A stretch of DNA of 64,000 nt. It comes from Prevotellaceae bacterium. GTDB taxonomy: Bacteria > Bacteroidota > Bacteroidia > Bacteroidales > Bacteroidaceae. Positions 1-9,633 of this stretch are shown here, in pieces. Position numbers and translations under genes: made by a program. The notes beneath the pieces are model-generated. The model ran no database searches. It had not been told where the DNA came from and saw only the letters and a program-made list of their open reading frames with translations. How positions within the stretch are numbered: the first letter of the stretch is position 1; each line of letters starts with the position of its first letter. The DNA lies in contig JAHZGX010000011.1 of NCBI GenBank assembly GCA_019420585.1, positions 1-64,000 on the forward strand, written 5' to 3'.

Positions 1-2266
1 TCGTGGCTGCCGCGGTGACGCTCCCGTCGCCCTTCCACATGACGATGCCGGGCTGTGGTATCCATCCGTGCGTCCACAGTCCTCCGTTCTCTATGTCCTT
101 TCCCTGCGTCTGTATGACGAGGTAGTACTTTGTTCCGTATTCCAGGTTGGGGAAGTCGAAGCTTACCTGTGCCGTGCGTGCGGGCTCAATCTCCACGAAT
201 GAGTTGCTTGATGAAGAACTCCACGCCGTGCCTGATCCTCCCGGCTGCCTCCACATCCAGACCCTTATCTTGCCTGAGAATGGCTTGCTGTCCTTGTTGC
301 GGATGGCCACGGCTCCTGTGAGCCTCTGCCCGTACACGGTTCCGTTCACTGCGTTCTTGAAACTGAACGAGACCACAGAGAGGCTGGGCTTGATGCCCTG
401 CCCGGCATCAACGAAAGTCATCTTTCCGGTGCCGACCTCGCCTTCTCCATTGCTTTCCGAGCATATCCACAGGTTGTACTCCCCTGCTTCGGTAGGCGTA
501 TAGAAGAAACTGAAGGTTTTTGTCTCGCCCTTTTTCAGTGCCACCAGGGTTCTGCTCTTGGTATCCACCTTCACGTCGGAGGTGCTGGCAAAGAGGTGGA
601 GTTCTTTGAGATACTCGTCGCCTTGGTTGGTGAAGGTAATTTGGATTTCCTGTTGTGAGTCTACCTCTCCCGTCCCTATGCACTTTATCGTGTCCAGTTT
701 GATGTCCAGTTCGGGTGTCATGAGGCGCAGGGTGGTATTCCTGTCTGCATCCACCACGGCCTCGATGTAGGTGTCGCGCATGTTGTACTTGGCACGCCAG
801 ACCTTTGCGCTGCTCAGTTTGCTGGCTGGGGATATGCGCCAGGTGCCCTCGGGCAGCAGGCCGTTCACGTCATAGTTCAGACTGCGCAGGTAGTTGGGGT
901 TCAGCGTAAATGTCTCATGCTTTCCGCCTACGGGTTCCAGCGTGCCGTCTTCTTTCTGGTACACGATGCCTGCGTGGAAACTGCCAGCAGCGCCTGTCCA
1001 GTTGATGTATTTGCCTTGGATGGCCGTCCCATTGATGGTAACATCGTTGATGGTGAGGCATGCCCTGGGTTCGGACTTTACGCCGTCGGGCAAGCGCAGG
1101 TTCATCAGTGCAACCTGCCCCATGCAGTATCCATCGCTGCTCGTGCTGGCTCCTATGCCGCTGTTGTCGCCCGGGTTGAGTACTTCAATTAGGAACCATC
1201 CGTCGCTTCCGCCGCCCCAGCCCCAGTTGACGTGGAACAGCCTCTCGCCATCGAAGCCGTCCAGCACGAAGGCATGTCTGCCTCCGCTGGTTCCTCCAGC
1301 AAATCCCACGGGATGTCCGGAGGCAATCTCCTCGTATATCAGGTTGAACCATCCATCGATGGTGTAGTCTGCCCGTTCGGCTGTATAGGCACTTTCATCG
1401 TAGCCGAAGTATTCTGTCAGGGCCGGAACGGAACTTGACCCAAAAGAGGCTCCCGATGACGCGCCGTAGCCCATCTTCACGGCTTGCCCCACGTAATACA
1501 TCAGGTTGCCCACTGCATCCTTCTGCTCCTGTGTCTCGTTGCCCGTGTATGTGTCCGACATGTTGTCCCAGTCAATCTTGGTGGCGCGCCGTATGGCCTT
1601 GGTGGTCACGGTCTTCTTGGTTCCGTTGTCCAGCGTGTAGGTGTTCGTTATGGAGGGAATCTCTGCCTTTGTGCGGGTGGGGTACTTGTAGAAGTTCATC
1701 ACCTGTGCTATTGCCGTGGCCACGCAGCCTGATGCAGGCTGGTCGGTGGTGCCGTCTTCCTTGTAATACACGGGGCACTTGGAGTTGTAGGGGTCTCCCT
1801 GGTTCCACTTGCTGGTCATCAGTACGGGCACTGCATGTTTGGTGGCCTTCACCTTGCGCCTTGCGGCGGCTCTCTGCCGGGGAGTGCTTCCCTTGATGTC
1901 GTTGTCGATGAGATACTGAATCTGGTGGGCGTAGCGCTGCAGCCATGACTTCATGTGCTCGGGCAGTGCGTCCTCGGAGTACGTCCCGTGGTCCACGTAG
2001 CCCAGTATCTCCTCGGTACGGTCATCGCCGGACACTATTACGTATCCCTTGTCGTTGCCGGCATTGAACACGTAATAGTACGAGTCATCCTTCCCTGCCG
2101 CCTTCTTGCGAGGCGCGCGGTGGGCCGGTGCACTTGTGGTCATGTCCACTCCCTTCTCCTGGAGGAAGAGGCGCGCGGTCTCTCTTGCGGCTTCCCGGTC
2201 CACGGGGTCTGCCCATAGGGACAGGCACGCCAGTGCCAAGGTTGCCATTGTCAGTTCTCTTTTCAT
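1..2266 (-). CDS. C10 family (streptopain-like) secreted cysteine protease, partial
   Basis: About 755 codons are visible; the gene runs off the window start, so its C-terminus is unseen. It begins MKRELTMATLALACLSLWAD, a signal peptide. Residues about 60-95 (YYYVFNAG.DKGYVIVSGDD) match the inhibitory prodomain found at the N-terminus of C10 peptidases. The catalytic cysteine is in SGCVATAIAQVMNFYKYP (Cys about 181) and the catalytic histidine in GGRHAFVLDGF (His about 331), followed by the conserved HVNWGWGG. The 150-residue spacing fits the family. From about residue 370 on there are Ig-like beta modules. By family knowledge the zymogen is exported and the prodomain is removed by proteolysis. 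A type IX secretion C-terminal domain is plausible but cannot be checked here. The gene stands alone behind its own promoter. Confidence 0.9.
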   Translation of the reverse strand, partial: MKRELTMATLALACLSLWADPVDREAARETARLFLQEKGVDMTTSAPAHRAPRKKAAGKDDSYYYVFNAGNDKGYVIVSGDDRTEEILGYVDHGTYSEDALPEHMKSWLQRYAHQIQYLIDNDIKGSTPRQRAAARRKVKATKHAVPVLMTSKWNQGDPYNSKCPVYYKEDGTTDQPASGCVATAIAQVMNFYKYPTRTKAEIPSITNTYTLDNGTKKTVTTKAIRRATKIDWDNMSDTYTGNETQEQKDAVGNLMYYVGQAVKMGYGASSGASFGSSSVPALTEYFGYDESAYTAERADYTIDGWFNLIYEEIASGHPVGFAGGTSGGRHAFVLDGFDGERLFHVNWGWGGGSDGWFLIEVLNPGDNSGIGASTSSDGYCMGQVALMNLRLPDGVKSEPRACLTINDVTINGTAIQGKYINWTGAAGSFHAGIVYQKEDGTLEPVGGKHETFTLNPNYLRSLNYDVNGLLPEGTWRISPASKLSSAKVWRAKYNMRDTYIEAVVDADRNTTLRLMTPELDIKLDTIKCIGTGEVDSQQEIQITFTNQGDEYLKELHLFASTSDVKVDTKSRTLVALKKGETKTFSFFYTPTEAGEYNLWICSESNGEGEVGTGKMTFVDAGQGIKPSLSVVSFSFKNAVNGTVYGQRLTGAVAIRNKDSKPFSGKIRVWMWRQPGGSGTAWSSSSSNSFVEIEPARTAQVSFDFPNLEYGTKYYLVIQTQGKDIENGGLWTHGWIPQPGIVMWKGDGSVTAAAT

Positions 2267-2301
2267 CTTGCCTGATTTTAAGTTTTAGTCTGTTCTCTCC
2301 A

Positions 2302-2309
2302 CAAAGTTA
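2302..2309 (-). promoter_or_regulatory. -7 element of the C10 protease promoter
   Basis: On the minus strand this reads TAACTTTG, a match to the Bacteroidota -7 consensus TAnnTTTG, 35 bases before the protease ATG. No clear -33 box was seen. The rest of 2310-2557, between this gene and mfd, shows no gene. Confidence 0.5.
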
Positions 2310-2557
2310 GTCCTTTACGATGGAATGGCGTTGCAGTTCACGGAATTATTTTTCCTTGTCTTGTTGATTTTCTGTCGTGCTTCTTTTGTGTTTGCCTGCG
2401 TACAGGCATTCTGCCGGCATCTGCCTGTGAGGAGCCGTCTGTGCGGGTGGAGCGCTCCCGGATGCCTCCCTCTGTTTGGCCTGGAAGTTTTCTTGCCTCA
2501 GACGGGCATGTGCGGCAGCCCCTCGGGGAAACGGAGGCTGATGACCGTGGTGCTGCG

Positions 2558-5500
2558 TCAGCCACACTGGCTTATCTGGGTGAGCAACTCCACGGCAATT
2601 TTCACCGAGGTTACATCAGAGATGAGCAGGCTGCGCCGCCCCTCTTGCTCCTGCAGACGGCAGCGGTGTACGTTGGTGGTGGCAAAGGATATGATTTGGT
2701 CGAAGGCATGGCTGCGGAAGAAGGGGCTTTCTGTATCAGACAGGAAGTACAGGCGCATGCGTCCTTTCTTGAGCACGATGCGCTCTGCACCGAAGTGGCA
2801 TCCCAGCCTGCGCAGTGCCACCACCCGTATGAGTTCCTCGCCCTCGGGTGGTATGGGACCGAAGCGGTCCTGCATGTGCTTGCAGAACTCCTCTACTTCG
2901 CGGTCGCTCTGCAGGGAGTCCAGTTCTCGGTAGAGCAGCATGCGCTCGGCCGAGGTGGGCACATAGTCCTCGCTGAAACTCATGGGCAGGTCGCTGTCAA
3001 GCACGCATTCGTCCACGAATATGCTGCCGTCGGCCACCTGAGAGGCTGGTCTTCGGCTTGTGTCGGGGGCATCCTCCAACTCTTCCCTCCTGAGTTCACT
3101 CACTGCCTGTGACAGGATTTTCTGGTATGCCTCGTAGCCCAGGTCGGCAATGAATCCGCTCTGCTCGGCCCCGAGCAGGTTGCCTGCCCCGCGTATGTCA
3201 AGGTCCTGCATGGCTATCTGGATTCCGCTTCCCAGGGCCGAGAAGTTCTCTATGGCTTGCAGCCTGCGCCTTGCATCGGTGGGCAGCACGCTGAGCGGGG
3301 GAGCCAGCAGATAGCAGAACGCCTTGCGTGACGAGCGCCCGACCCTGCCGCGCATCTGGTGCAGGTCACTCAGGCCAAAGCACTGCGCCCCGTTGATGAT
3401 GATGGTGTTGGCGTTGGGGATGTCCAGTCCGCTCTCCACGATGGTGGTGGACAGCAGCACGTCATAGTCATAGTTGGCAAAGTCGAGCATCACCCTTTCC
3501 AGTTGCTCGCTGGGCATTTTCCCGTGCCCCACAGCCACTCTGGCATCGGGCACGCAGCGGTGAATGAGAGCCTCCAGTTCGGGCAACTGGCTGATGCGCG
3601 GCGTGATGAAGAGCACCTGCCCGCTGCGGCTCATCTCAAATTCCACTGCTTCGGCAATGACCTCGGAACTGAACACGCACACCTGTGTCTGTATGGGGCG
3701 GCGGTTGGGCGGCGGTGTCTGTATGATGCTCAAGTCCCTTGCTCCCATCAGGCTGAACTGCAGGGTGCGCGGGATGGGCGTGGCGGTAAGGGTGAGGGTG
3801 TCCACGTTGGTCTTCATCTGACGCAGTTTCTCCTTGGTGCTCACCCCGAACTTCTGCTCCTCGTCTATGATTAGCAGGCCCAGGTCACGGAAGTGCACGC
3901 TCTTGCCTATTAGTTTGTGGGTTCCTATGAGTATGTCCACACGCCCTTCTCTCAGGTCGCTGAGCACGGTCTTGGTGTCGGCTGCAGAGCGTGCCCTGCT
4001 GAGGTACTCCACCCGCACGGGCAGGTCTTTCAGGCGCGCGGTGAAGGTTCGGAAATGCTGGTAGGCCAGTATGGTGGTGGGCACCAGCACGGCCACCTGC
4101 TTGCTGTCGGCGCATGCCTTGAAGGCGGCACGCACGGCAATCTCTGTCTTGCCAAAGCCTACGTCGCCGCACACGAGCCTGTCCATGGGCTGTGCACGCT
4201 CCATGTCGGCCTTCACCTCCTGCGTGGCTTTCTGCTGGTCGGGCGTGTCCTCATAGAGGAAACTGGCCTCCAGTTCGTGCTGGAGGTAACTGTCGGGGCT
4301 GTAGGCAAAGCCTTTCTCGTGCTCCCGACGGCTGTAGAGCCTTATCAGGTCGCGGGCTATGTCCTTGATGTGCGCCTTCGTGCGTTCCTTCATCCGCTCC
4401 CACGCGCCGGTACCCAGCGCGCTCACCCGGGGCGGCTCGCCGTCCTTGCCCCGGTACTTGGACACCTTGTGGAGCGAGTGGATGGAGACGAACACCACAT
4501 CGTCGTTCTTGTAGATTATCTTGATGACCTCCTGCCAGGTGTCGCCGTTGGGGATGCGCAGCAGTCCGCCGAAGCGGCCTATGCCGTGGTCAATGTGCAC
4601 CACGTAGTCGCCCACCTGGAACTGCTGGAGTTCCTTGAGTGTCAGAGCCACGCGGCCGTTGCGCGTGCGGTCACTGCGGAGGCTGTATCGGTGGAAGCGG
4701 TCGAATATCTGATGGTCGGTGAAGCAGCACAGGTGCAGGTCGTCATCCACGAATCCGCCATGAAGGGTGTGGTCGACGGGAGTGAAGTGCAAGCCGGACT
4801 GGCGGTCGTGGAAGATGGCTTCCAGCCTGTCGGTCTGACTCTCGCTGTCGGAGAGGACGTAGATGCCATAGTCCTTGTCCCGGTATGACTGGAAGGACTG
4901 GAAGAGCAACTCGAAGTTCTTGTGGAAGATGGGCTGGGGGATGGTGTGGGCTTCAAACGTCACGTCGGCTGCGCTGCTGTCGGAGGCTGAGAGCATGACG
5001 GTGCGGAACTGCTCCAGTTGGCTGCGGAATGCTTCCGGGTTCACCAGCAGGCGTGCCTTGTCGAGCCGGGCCGGCATGACGTCTGCCTGCCCTGCAGCAT
5101 CGTCCTCCTGTGAAAAACCGGCGGGCTGCTCTGCCTCCTGCACGGTAAGGGCCTGGGCAGAGAAGCCCTCTGCCCATATCTGGCTCACGGTGTCGGAGAT
5201 GTAATCCGGGTCGCGTGTGACCAGCACGGTGCCCTTGGGCAGGAAGGTGAGGAAGGACTGCGTGGAACCGGCATCGGCACGTCCCGAGTCGGGGATGATG
5301 CTCACGTGCTCCAGTCTGCTCACGCTCAACTGGTCCTGCACATCGAAGGTGCGTATGCTGTCCACCTCATCACCGAAGAAGTCAATGCGGAAGGGGTACT
5401 CGCTCGAATAGGAGTAAACGTCGAGCAGACTGCCGCGGAGCGAGAACTGCCCCGGTTCGTATACGTAGTCAACGCGCGAGAATCCCAGTTTCAGCAACGT

Positions 5501-5989
5501 TTTTTGCACTTGCATCACGTCAAGGTTTTCTCCTGCGCTGATTTCCAGGGTGTTTCCCTTGAGTGAGGAGCGGTCGGCCACAAGTTCCGACAGAGCCTGC
5601 GGACTGCTTACCACAAACAGCGGCAACGTGCCGCCGGCAAGACGGCTTAGCACCTCGGTGCGCAGGACGGTGTTGGCCGAGTCGCGCTGCCCGTACTTTA
5701 TCGCTCTCTTGAAACTGGATGGGAAGTAGAGCACCTGCGTGTCGCCAAGCAGTTGTGTGAGGTCCTGGTAAAAGTATGCGGCCTCTTCCTCATCGTTCAG
5801 GACGAAGAGGAAAGGCACGCTGAGCAGTTGTGGGGAACGTGCCGCGAGCGAGGCGAAGAACAGCGGGGTGGCACTGCCCTGCAATCCGCCGAGGCCAATC
5901 CTGCGCACGCCGCTGCGCTGCATGGCTTGTGTAAGGCGGCGTATGAGGGGATGCCGCCCGTATATATCCTGTAACTTACGAATTTCCAT
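2558..5989 (-). CDS. mfd: Transcription-repair coupling factor Mfd
   Basis: 1143 residues, close to the usual length of about 1150. Mfd displaces RNA polymerase stalled at DNA lesions and recruits UvrA. Seen in order: an N-terminal UvrB-like region (about 30-350); the RNA-polymerase-interacting module with VGDYVVHIDHGIGRFGG (about 457); Walker A GDVGFGKTE (about 606); the DEEQ box LLIIDEEQKFGV (about 705); motif III TLTATPIPRTLQ; STTIVESGLDIPNANT; QMRGRVGRS (about 875); and a C-terminal TRCF domain (about 990-1143). The start MEIRKLQDIYG is the only good one. It is the last gene of a minus-strand run and follows the AmgK/RapZ-C/MurU fusion after a gap of 116 bases. Confidence 0.97.
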   Translation of the reverse strand: MEIRKLQDIYGRHPLIRRLTQAMQRSGVRRIGLGGLQGSATPLFFASLAARSPQLLSVPFLFVLNDEEEAAYFYQDLTQLLGDTQVLYFPSSFKRAIKYGQRDSANTVLRTEVLSRLAGGTLPLFVVSSPQALSELVADRSSLKGNTLEISAGENLDVMQVQKTLLKLGFSRVDYVYEPGQFSLRGSLLDVYSYSSEYPFRIDFFGDEVDSIRTFDVQDQLSVSRLEHVSIIPDSGRADAGSTQSFLTFLPKGTVLVTRDPDYISDTVSQIWAEGFSAQALTVQEAEQPAGFSQEDDAAGQADVMPARLDKARLLVNPEAFRSQLEQFRTVMLSASDSSAADVTFEAHTIPQPIFHKNFELLFQSFQSYRDKDYGIYVLSDSESQTDRLEAIFHDRQSGLHFTPVDHTLHGGFVDDDLHLCCFTDHQIFDRFHRYSLRSDRTRNGRVALTLKELQQFQVGDYVVHIDHGIGRFGGLLRIPNGDTWQEVIKIIYKNDDVVFVSIHSLHKVSKYRGKDGEPPRVSALGTGAWERMKERTKAHIKDIARDLIRLYSRREHEKGFAYSPDSYLQHELEASFLYEDTPDQQKATQEVKADMERAQPMDRLVCGDVGFGKTEIAVRAAFKACADSKQVAVLVPTTILAYQHFRTFTARLKDLPVRVEYLSRARSAADTKTVLSDLREGRVDILIGTHKLIGKSVHFRDLGLLIIDEEQKFGVSTKEKLRQMKTNVDTLTLTATPIPRTLQFSLMGARDLSIIQTPPPNRRPIQTQVCVFSSEVIAEAVEFEMSRSGQVLFITPRISQLPELEALIHRCVPDARVAVGHGKMPSEQLERVMLDFANYDYDVLLSTTIVESGLDIPNANTIIINGAQCFGLSDLHQMRGRVGRSSRKAFCYLLAPPLSVLPTDARRRLQAIENFSALGSGIQIAMQDLDIRGAGNLLGAEQSGFIADLGYEAYQKILSQAVSELRREELEDAPDTSRRPASQVADGSIFVDECVLDSDLPMSFSEDYVPTSAERMLLYRELDSLQSDREVEEFCKHMQDRFGPIPPEGEELIRVVALRRLGCHFGAERIVLKKGRMRLYFLSDTESPFFRSHAFDQIISFATTNVHRCRLQEQEGRRSLLISDVTSVKIAVELLTQISQCG

Positions 5990-6105
5990 TGCTGTATGCT
6001 TTGTCGTCGGGTCTTTCGACCCTCATTTATCCAAGGGGGGCTTCCACTGCCGTCTTCCGCATCTTACCGAGTGCGCCTACCGCACCGGTAGCCCCCGGTG
6101 GTGAG

Positions 6106-8361
6106 TCAGAGTGTCTCCACAAACCGCTCGGCCTGTTCCAGCGTGTCCGCCTTGCCCACATCCATGATTCTGAGCCCCGGCTGCACATATCCATATATGG
6201 CTACTTGGTCACATATTTTCAGGTAGAAGTCGATGATGCTGAACTTCAGCGGCCATTCATCAAAGTACTTGAAGAGCGAGGGCTTCATGTAATGTACGCC
6301 GGCGAAAGCCAGTTTCCTACATGCCGAGACATCCAGGTCGGGGTAGGGAGAGCGCACCTGTCCCGTGGCGATGTTGGTCCATCCCACCAGTCTGTGTTCC
6401 TCGTTAAACAGGAGGTAGCGCTGAGTGGGACGGTCAGACACGAGCAGGGTGGCCTCGTATGCTGATGCGGCCTCAACGAATTGGTGGAGGTCAACGTTGC
6501 TCAGGATGTCAACATTGTGAATCAGGAATCCGTCATAGGCACCGGCAAGCAGCGGGGCGGCATGCTTGATGCCTCCTCCCGTGTCGAGCAACTCTGACCG
6601 CTCATCGGAGAATCTCACGCTCATGTCCATGAGATTGCCGGTCACCCACTGCTCAATCATGTCGGCAAAGTGGTGCACGTTGACTATCACGTCCCGGCAG
6701 CCATAGTTGCGCAGTTTCTCCAACTGGTGCTGGAGCAGCGGCTTCCCGCCCACCGGCACCAGTGCCTTGGGCATGCGGTCGGTGAGGGGCTTGAGGCGCG
6801 TGCCCAGTCCTGCCGCGAACACCATGGCGCGCACAGGGCTGTAACGGTGCTCGATGCCCTGCTCGCGGTGATGCACGTGCACCTCCACCCCAAAGCGCTC
6901 ATGGATGTGCTGTGCCAGGTGCTGGGCGCTGTATACGCTGCGATGCTGGCCTCCCGTGCATCCGAAACTGAACATCAGGCTCGTGAAGCCTCTCTGTATG
7001 TACCTGAGGACATGCGCATCGGCCAGCCGGTACACGCTCTTCAGGAAGGTGAGAATCTCTCCGTCGTCTTCCAGGAAACGGATGACCGGTTCGTCAAGCC
7101 CGGTCAGGTTCTTGTAAGGCTCATATCTGCCGGGGTTGTGTGTGCTCCGGCAGTCAAACACGTAGCCGCCCCCGTTGCCGCTGGGGTCGGCGGGGATACC
7201 CTTGCGATAGGAGAAACTCCACACGTTCACCACCAGAGGCCCCCGCCCGTCATACTTGCTGAAGGTGGCGGGACCGTCCTGCGGATGTGCATTGTAAGGC
7301 GTGCTGGGAGCCGTCTTGTAGCCATCGGCGCGCAGCAGGGGAGCCTCTTCCTTGGGCTTGAACTGCGGGAGGCTGACCATGCGGTGGAGTACCTCGTGCA
7401 GGTAAGGGTAGGGGCAGCCGCCCTCGTCAAGCAACTGCCGCAGGTTCTGCATGGCCGGCGGGATGCTGTTGAGGAAATGGCTCTTGCGCTCGAAGTAGCC
7501 CCGGAAGCCGTATGCGCCCAATACCTGGAGCAGGCGGAACAGTTGGCAGATGCGTAAGCCGCGGTGGAACTCCTGCTCATTGACTTCCACGTAGAGCTTG
7601 AGGTGCTCCAGGTAGACGGAGATGAGTTCCTGACGGAGGGAATCGGGATAGTTGGCCGAGGCTTGCCAGAGGAAACTGGCCACATCGTATTGCACGGGGC
7701 CCCGCCTTCCTCCCTGGAAGTCTATGAAGAAGGGGTTGCCCTGTGGGTCCAGCATGACGTTGCGCGCCTGGAAGTCCCGGTACATGAAAGCATCGCCCTG
7801 CAGTGCCACGATGTCCTTGGCAAGCAACTGGAACGTGGCTTCCAACTTCAACTCGTGGAAGTCCAGCCCCGTTGCCTTGAGAAAGCAATACTTGAAATAG
7901 TTGAGGTCAAACAGGACGTTCGTCACGTCGAGTCCCTCCTGCGGGTAGCATTGCGTGAAGTCCAGCCCCCGTGCCCCGCGTATCTGTATGGAAGGCAAGA
8001 GCGCCATGGTACGCCGCAGGAGTTCACGCTCATGCTGGTTATACCTGCCGTGAGCTGCCCTGCCACCTTCCAGGGCCTGATACAGAGTGAGGTCACCCAG
8101 GTCGGTCTGCAGGTAGCGCAGCCCATCTGTGCTGGTTGCCAGCACCTCGGGGACAGGCAGGCGGCGGAGGGTGAAGTGCTGTGACAGATAGCAGAAGGCA
8201 TGGTTCTCGTCTCTGCTCGTGCCCACGGCTCCCACTATGCTGCGCCCGGAATTGCCGCGCAGACGGTAATATTTACGGTTGCTTCCCGCTCCGGGAAGTT
8301 GCTCGCAGGAGAGGGCATCCTCGCCTGTATATTCCTTATATAACTGAAGAAGTTGTTTCAT
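6106..8361 (-). CDS. Three-domain fusion: AmgK-like sugar kinase, RapZ C-terminal domain, MurU-like nucleotidyltransferase
   Basis: 751 residues in one uninterrupted frame. Residues about 1-345 form an APH-type kinase, with catalytic loop YRDFQARNVM (about 192) and metal motif FIDFQGGRRGP (about 213), resembling AmgK, which phosphorylates MurNAc/GlcNAc at C1. Residues about 372-500 match the C-terminal domain of RapZ: VVNVWSFSYRKGIP, VFDCRSTHNPGRY and FGCTGGQHRSVY. In E. coli this domain carries RNA binding and glucosamine-6-phosphate sensing. Residues about 507-751 form a sugar-1-phosphate nucleotidyltransferase: MVFAAGLGTRLKPLTD, then MPKALVPVGGKPLL, as in MurU. Kinase plus MurU would turn recovered MurNAc into UDP-MurNAc. 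The RapZ N-terminal P-loop domain is absent. The peptidoglycan-recycling role is inferred from the end domains; the middle domain's role is unknown. Confidence 0.88.
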   Translation of the reverse strand: MKQLLQLYKEYTGEDALSCEQLPGAGSNRKYYRLRGNSGRSIVGAVGTSRDENHAFCYLSQHFTLRRLPVPEVLATSTDGLRYLQTDLGDLTLYQALEGGRAAHGRYNQHERELLRRTMALLPSIQIRGARGLDFTQCYPQEGLDVTNVLFDLNYFKYCFLKATGLDFHELKLEATFQLLAKDIVALQGDAFMYRDFQARNVMLDPQGNPFFIDFQGGRRGPVQYDVASFLWQASANYPDSLRQELISVYLEHLKLYVEVNEQEFHRGLRICQLFRLLQVLGAYGFRGYFERKSHFLNSIPPAMQNLRQLLDEGGCPYPYLHEVLHRMVSLPQFKPKEEAPLLRADGYKTAPSTPYNAHPQDGPATFSKYDGRGPLVVNVWSFSYRKGIPADPSGNGGGYVFDCRSTHNPGRYEPYKNLTGLDEPVIRFLEDDGEILTFLKSVYRLADAHVLRYIQRGFTSLMFSFGCTGGQHRSVYSAQHLAQHIHERFGVEVHVHHREQGIEHRYSPVRAMVFAAGLGTRLKPLTDRMPKALVPVGGKPLLQHQLEKLRNYGCRDVIVNVHHFADMIEQWVTGNLMDMSVRFSDERSELLDTGGGIKHAAPLLAGAYDGFLIHNVDILSNVDLHQFVEAASAYEATLLVSDRPTQRYLLFNEEHRLVGWTNIATGQVRSPYPDLDVSACRKLAFAGVHYMKPSLFKYFDEWPLKFSIIDFYLKICDQVAIYGYVQPGLRIMDVGKADTLEQAERFVETL

Positions 8362-8430
8362 CCTTGTGTGTTTACGTAGTGTGTTGTGTTTGGGAACCGC
8401 TTTTGTGCCATTTGAAATAGTGCCTGCCGG

Positions 8431-9633
8431 TCAAGCCTTGTGGTTCCAGATGTCGCTGACCCGCTGCCGTACGGCCAGCACGTTCATCGCGCCCACGAGC
8501 AGCAGGAGCAGAGTGCCGGCTATGATGACTCTGCCCATGCCAGGGTCATCCATGGTGGGGAACATGAGCCAGAGCCGTTCCATGTAGGCGTGACGGGCCA
8601 GTGCAAGCAGCAGCAGTGCAATCAGCAGCACTGCCAGGTTGATGCCGAGCGTCAGGTATTGGTATGGCCGGGCCACGGCAGATGGGCTGTATCCGATGAG
8701 CATAAGGTTGCGTAGTTTCTCGGTGTTCTTCTGCACCAGGAGGTAGATGCTCAGCATCAGTATGTAAAGCGAGAGTGCACAGATGAGTAGGCCCACTCCC
8801 ATGACCACGCCGGCGGCCACCTTCAGGAAGTATGCCGCACGCCCGTTCTCCAGTTTGTCGTCTTCCAGTTCATACCCCTGCTTGTCCATGTAGGCGGCAA
8901 TGGCATCATCGGCAGGATTGCCCACCTCGATGATCAACCGTGTGGGTTTGCTGTCCGTGTCGGGTGCGAAGCGTTCGTTGCTCCAGCGTATGAAGTCCTG
9001 GGGCACGAGAATTGTGTTGAGGCGTGAACTGAAGCCAACCACGCGTGCCGGGTATTCCTCCCTCAAGCCGTTTCCGCTCAGTGTGACCTTCATGTCTATC
9101 ATACCTGCCACTCCTTCCGAAATCTTCGGCAGGTGCTGGCTCTGTGCAAAGCCAAAGTTGTAGATGGCAAGATAGGAGCGGGGCAGAATGATGGGAATGC
9201 GGGGGCGGAGCGGGTCAAACGACCATTGGCTGAGGTGTGCGTCGACATACTCATCGGGCACACTCTCAAAGAACATGTCTGTCCCGAAATTGGCCACCCC
9301 CTCAATACCCAGGCGGCATTGCACCGCATACCGGCTTGCGGTGAAGGCTCCCATGGAATGGCAGAAGGGTTGCTGCCGCAGGTCCTCCATTTCCTGTGGC
9401 GTGAACATCTGCCCTTCGTCACTGCTCAGGGCGGATGTAGCCGTCACGTGTTTGCTTACAATCAGGTAGTCCGACCTGAGTACGCCGTCTTGTCCACCCA
9501 GCAAGGGTTTCACATCCAAGTAGAACTGCATGCCCAGCAAGAGGATAAGCATGCCCAGGAGATTGGCAGCGAAGAAGCCTCCCAACTGGAGAGGACTGAT
9601 GTGGCAGCGCAGTAACTTCCAGATAAGAGTCAT
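8431..9633 (-). CDS. ABC transporter permease, FtsX/MacB-like
   Basis: 400 residues with the FtsX-type layout: one N-terminal membrane helix (about 16-38), a large extracytoplasmic domain (about 40-268), then three C-terminal helices at about 271-298, 323-346 and 366-387. The start codon overlaps the stop of the upstream ATPase gene by four bases (ATGA), so the two are translationally coupled. The substrate cannot be read from sequence. By family, such permeases often drive periplasmic mechanical work or lipoprotein/lipid handling rather than classical transport. Confidence 0.8.
   Translation of the reverse strand: MTLIWKLLRCHISPLQLGGFFAANLLGMLILLLGMQFYLDVKPLLGGQDGVLRSDYLIVSKHVTATSALSSDEGQMFTPQEMEDLRQQPFCHSMGAFTASRYAVQCRLGIEGVANFGTDMFFESVPDEYVDAHLSQWSFDPLRPRIPIILPRSYLAIYNFGFAQSQHLPKISEGVAGMIDMKVTLSGNGLREEYPARVVGFSSRLNTILVPQDFIRWSNERFAPDTDSKPTRLIIEVGNPADDAIAAYMDKQGYELEDDKLENGRAAYFLKVAAGVVMGVGLLICALSLYILMLSIYLLVQKNTEKLRNLMLIGYSPSAVARPYQYLTLGINLAVLLIALLLLALARHAYMERLWLMFPTMDDPGMGRVIIAGTLLLLLVGAMNVLAVRQRVSDIWNHKA

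Noticed and set aside
3917..4888. 323-codon plus-strand frame opposite mfd
   Set aside because: Antisense shadow of a conserved helicase gene with strong GC codon bias; no promoter or family features.
6035..6040. 6-G run in the gap between mfd and the fusion gene as a phase-variation tract
   Set aside because: Non-coding, only six bases, in a GC-rich region where such runs are expected.
6670..7557. 295-codon plus-strand frame opposite the kinase/RapZ-C/MurU gene
   Set aside because: Antisense shadow; the minus-strand frame has clear conserved domains.
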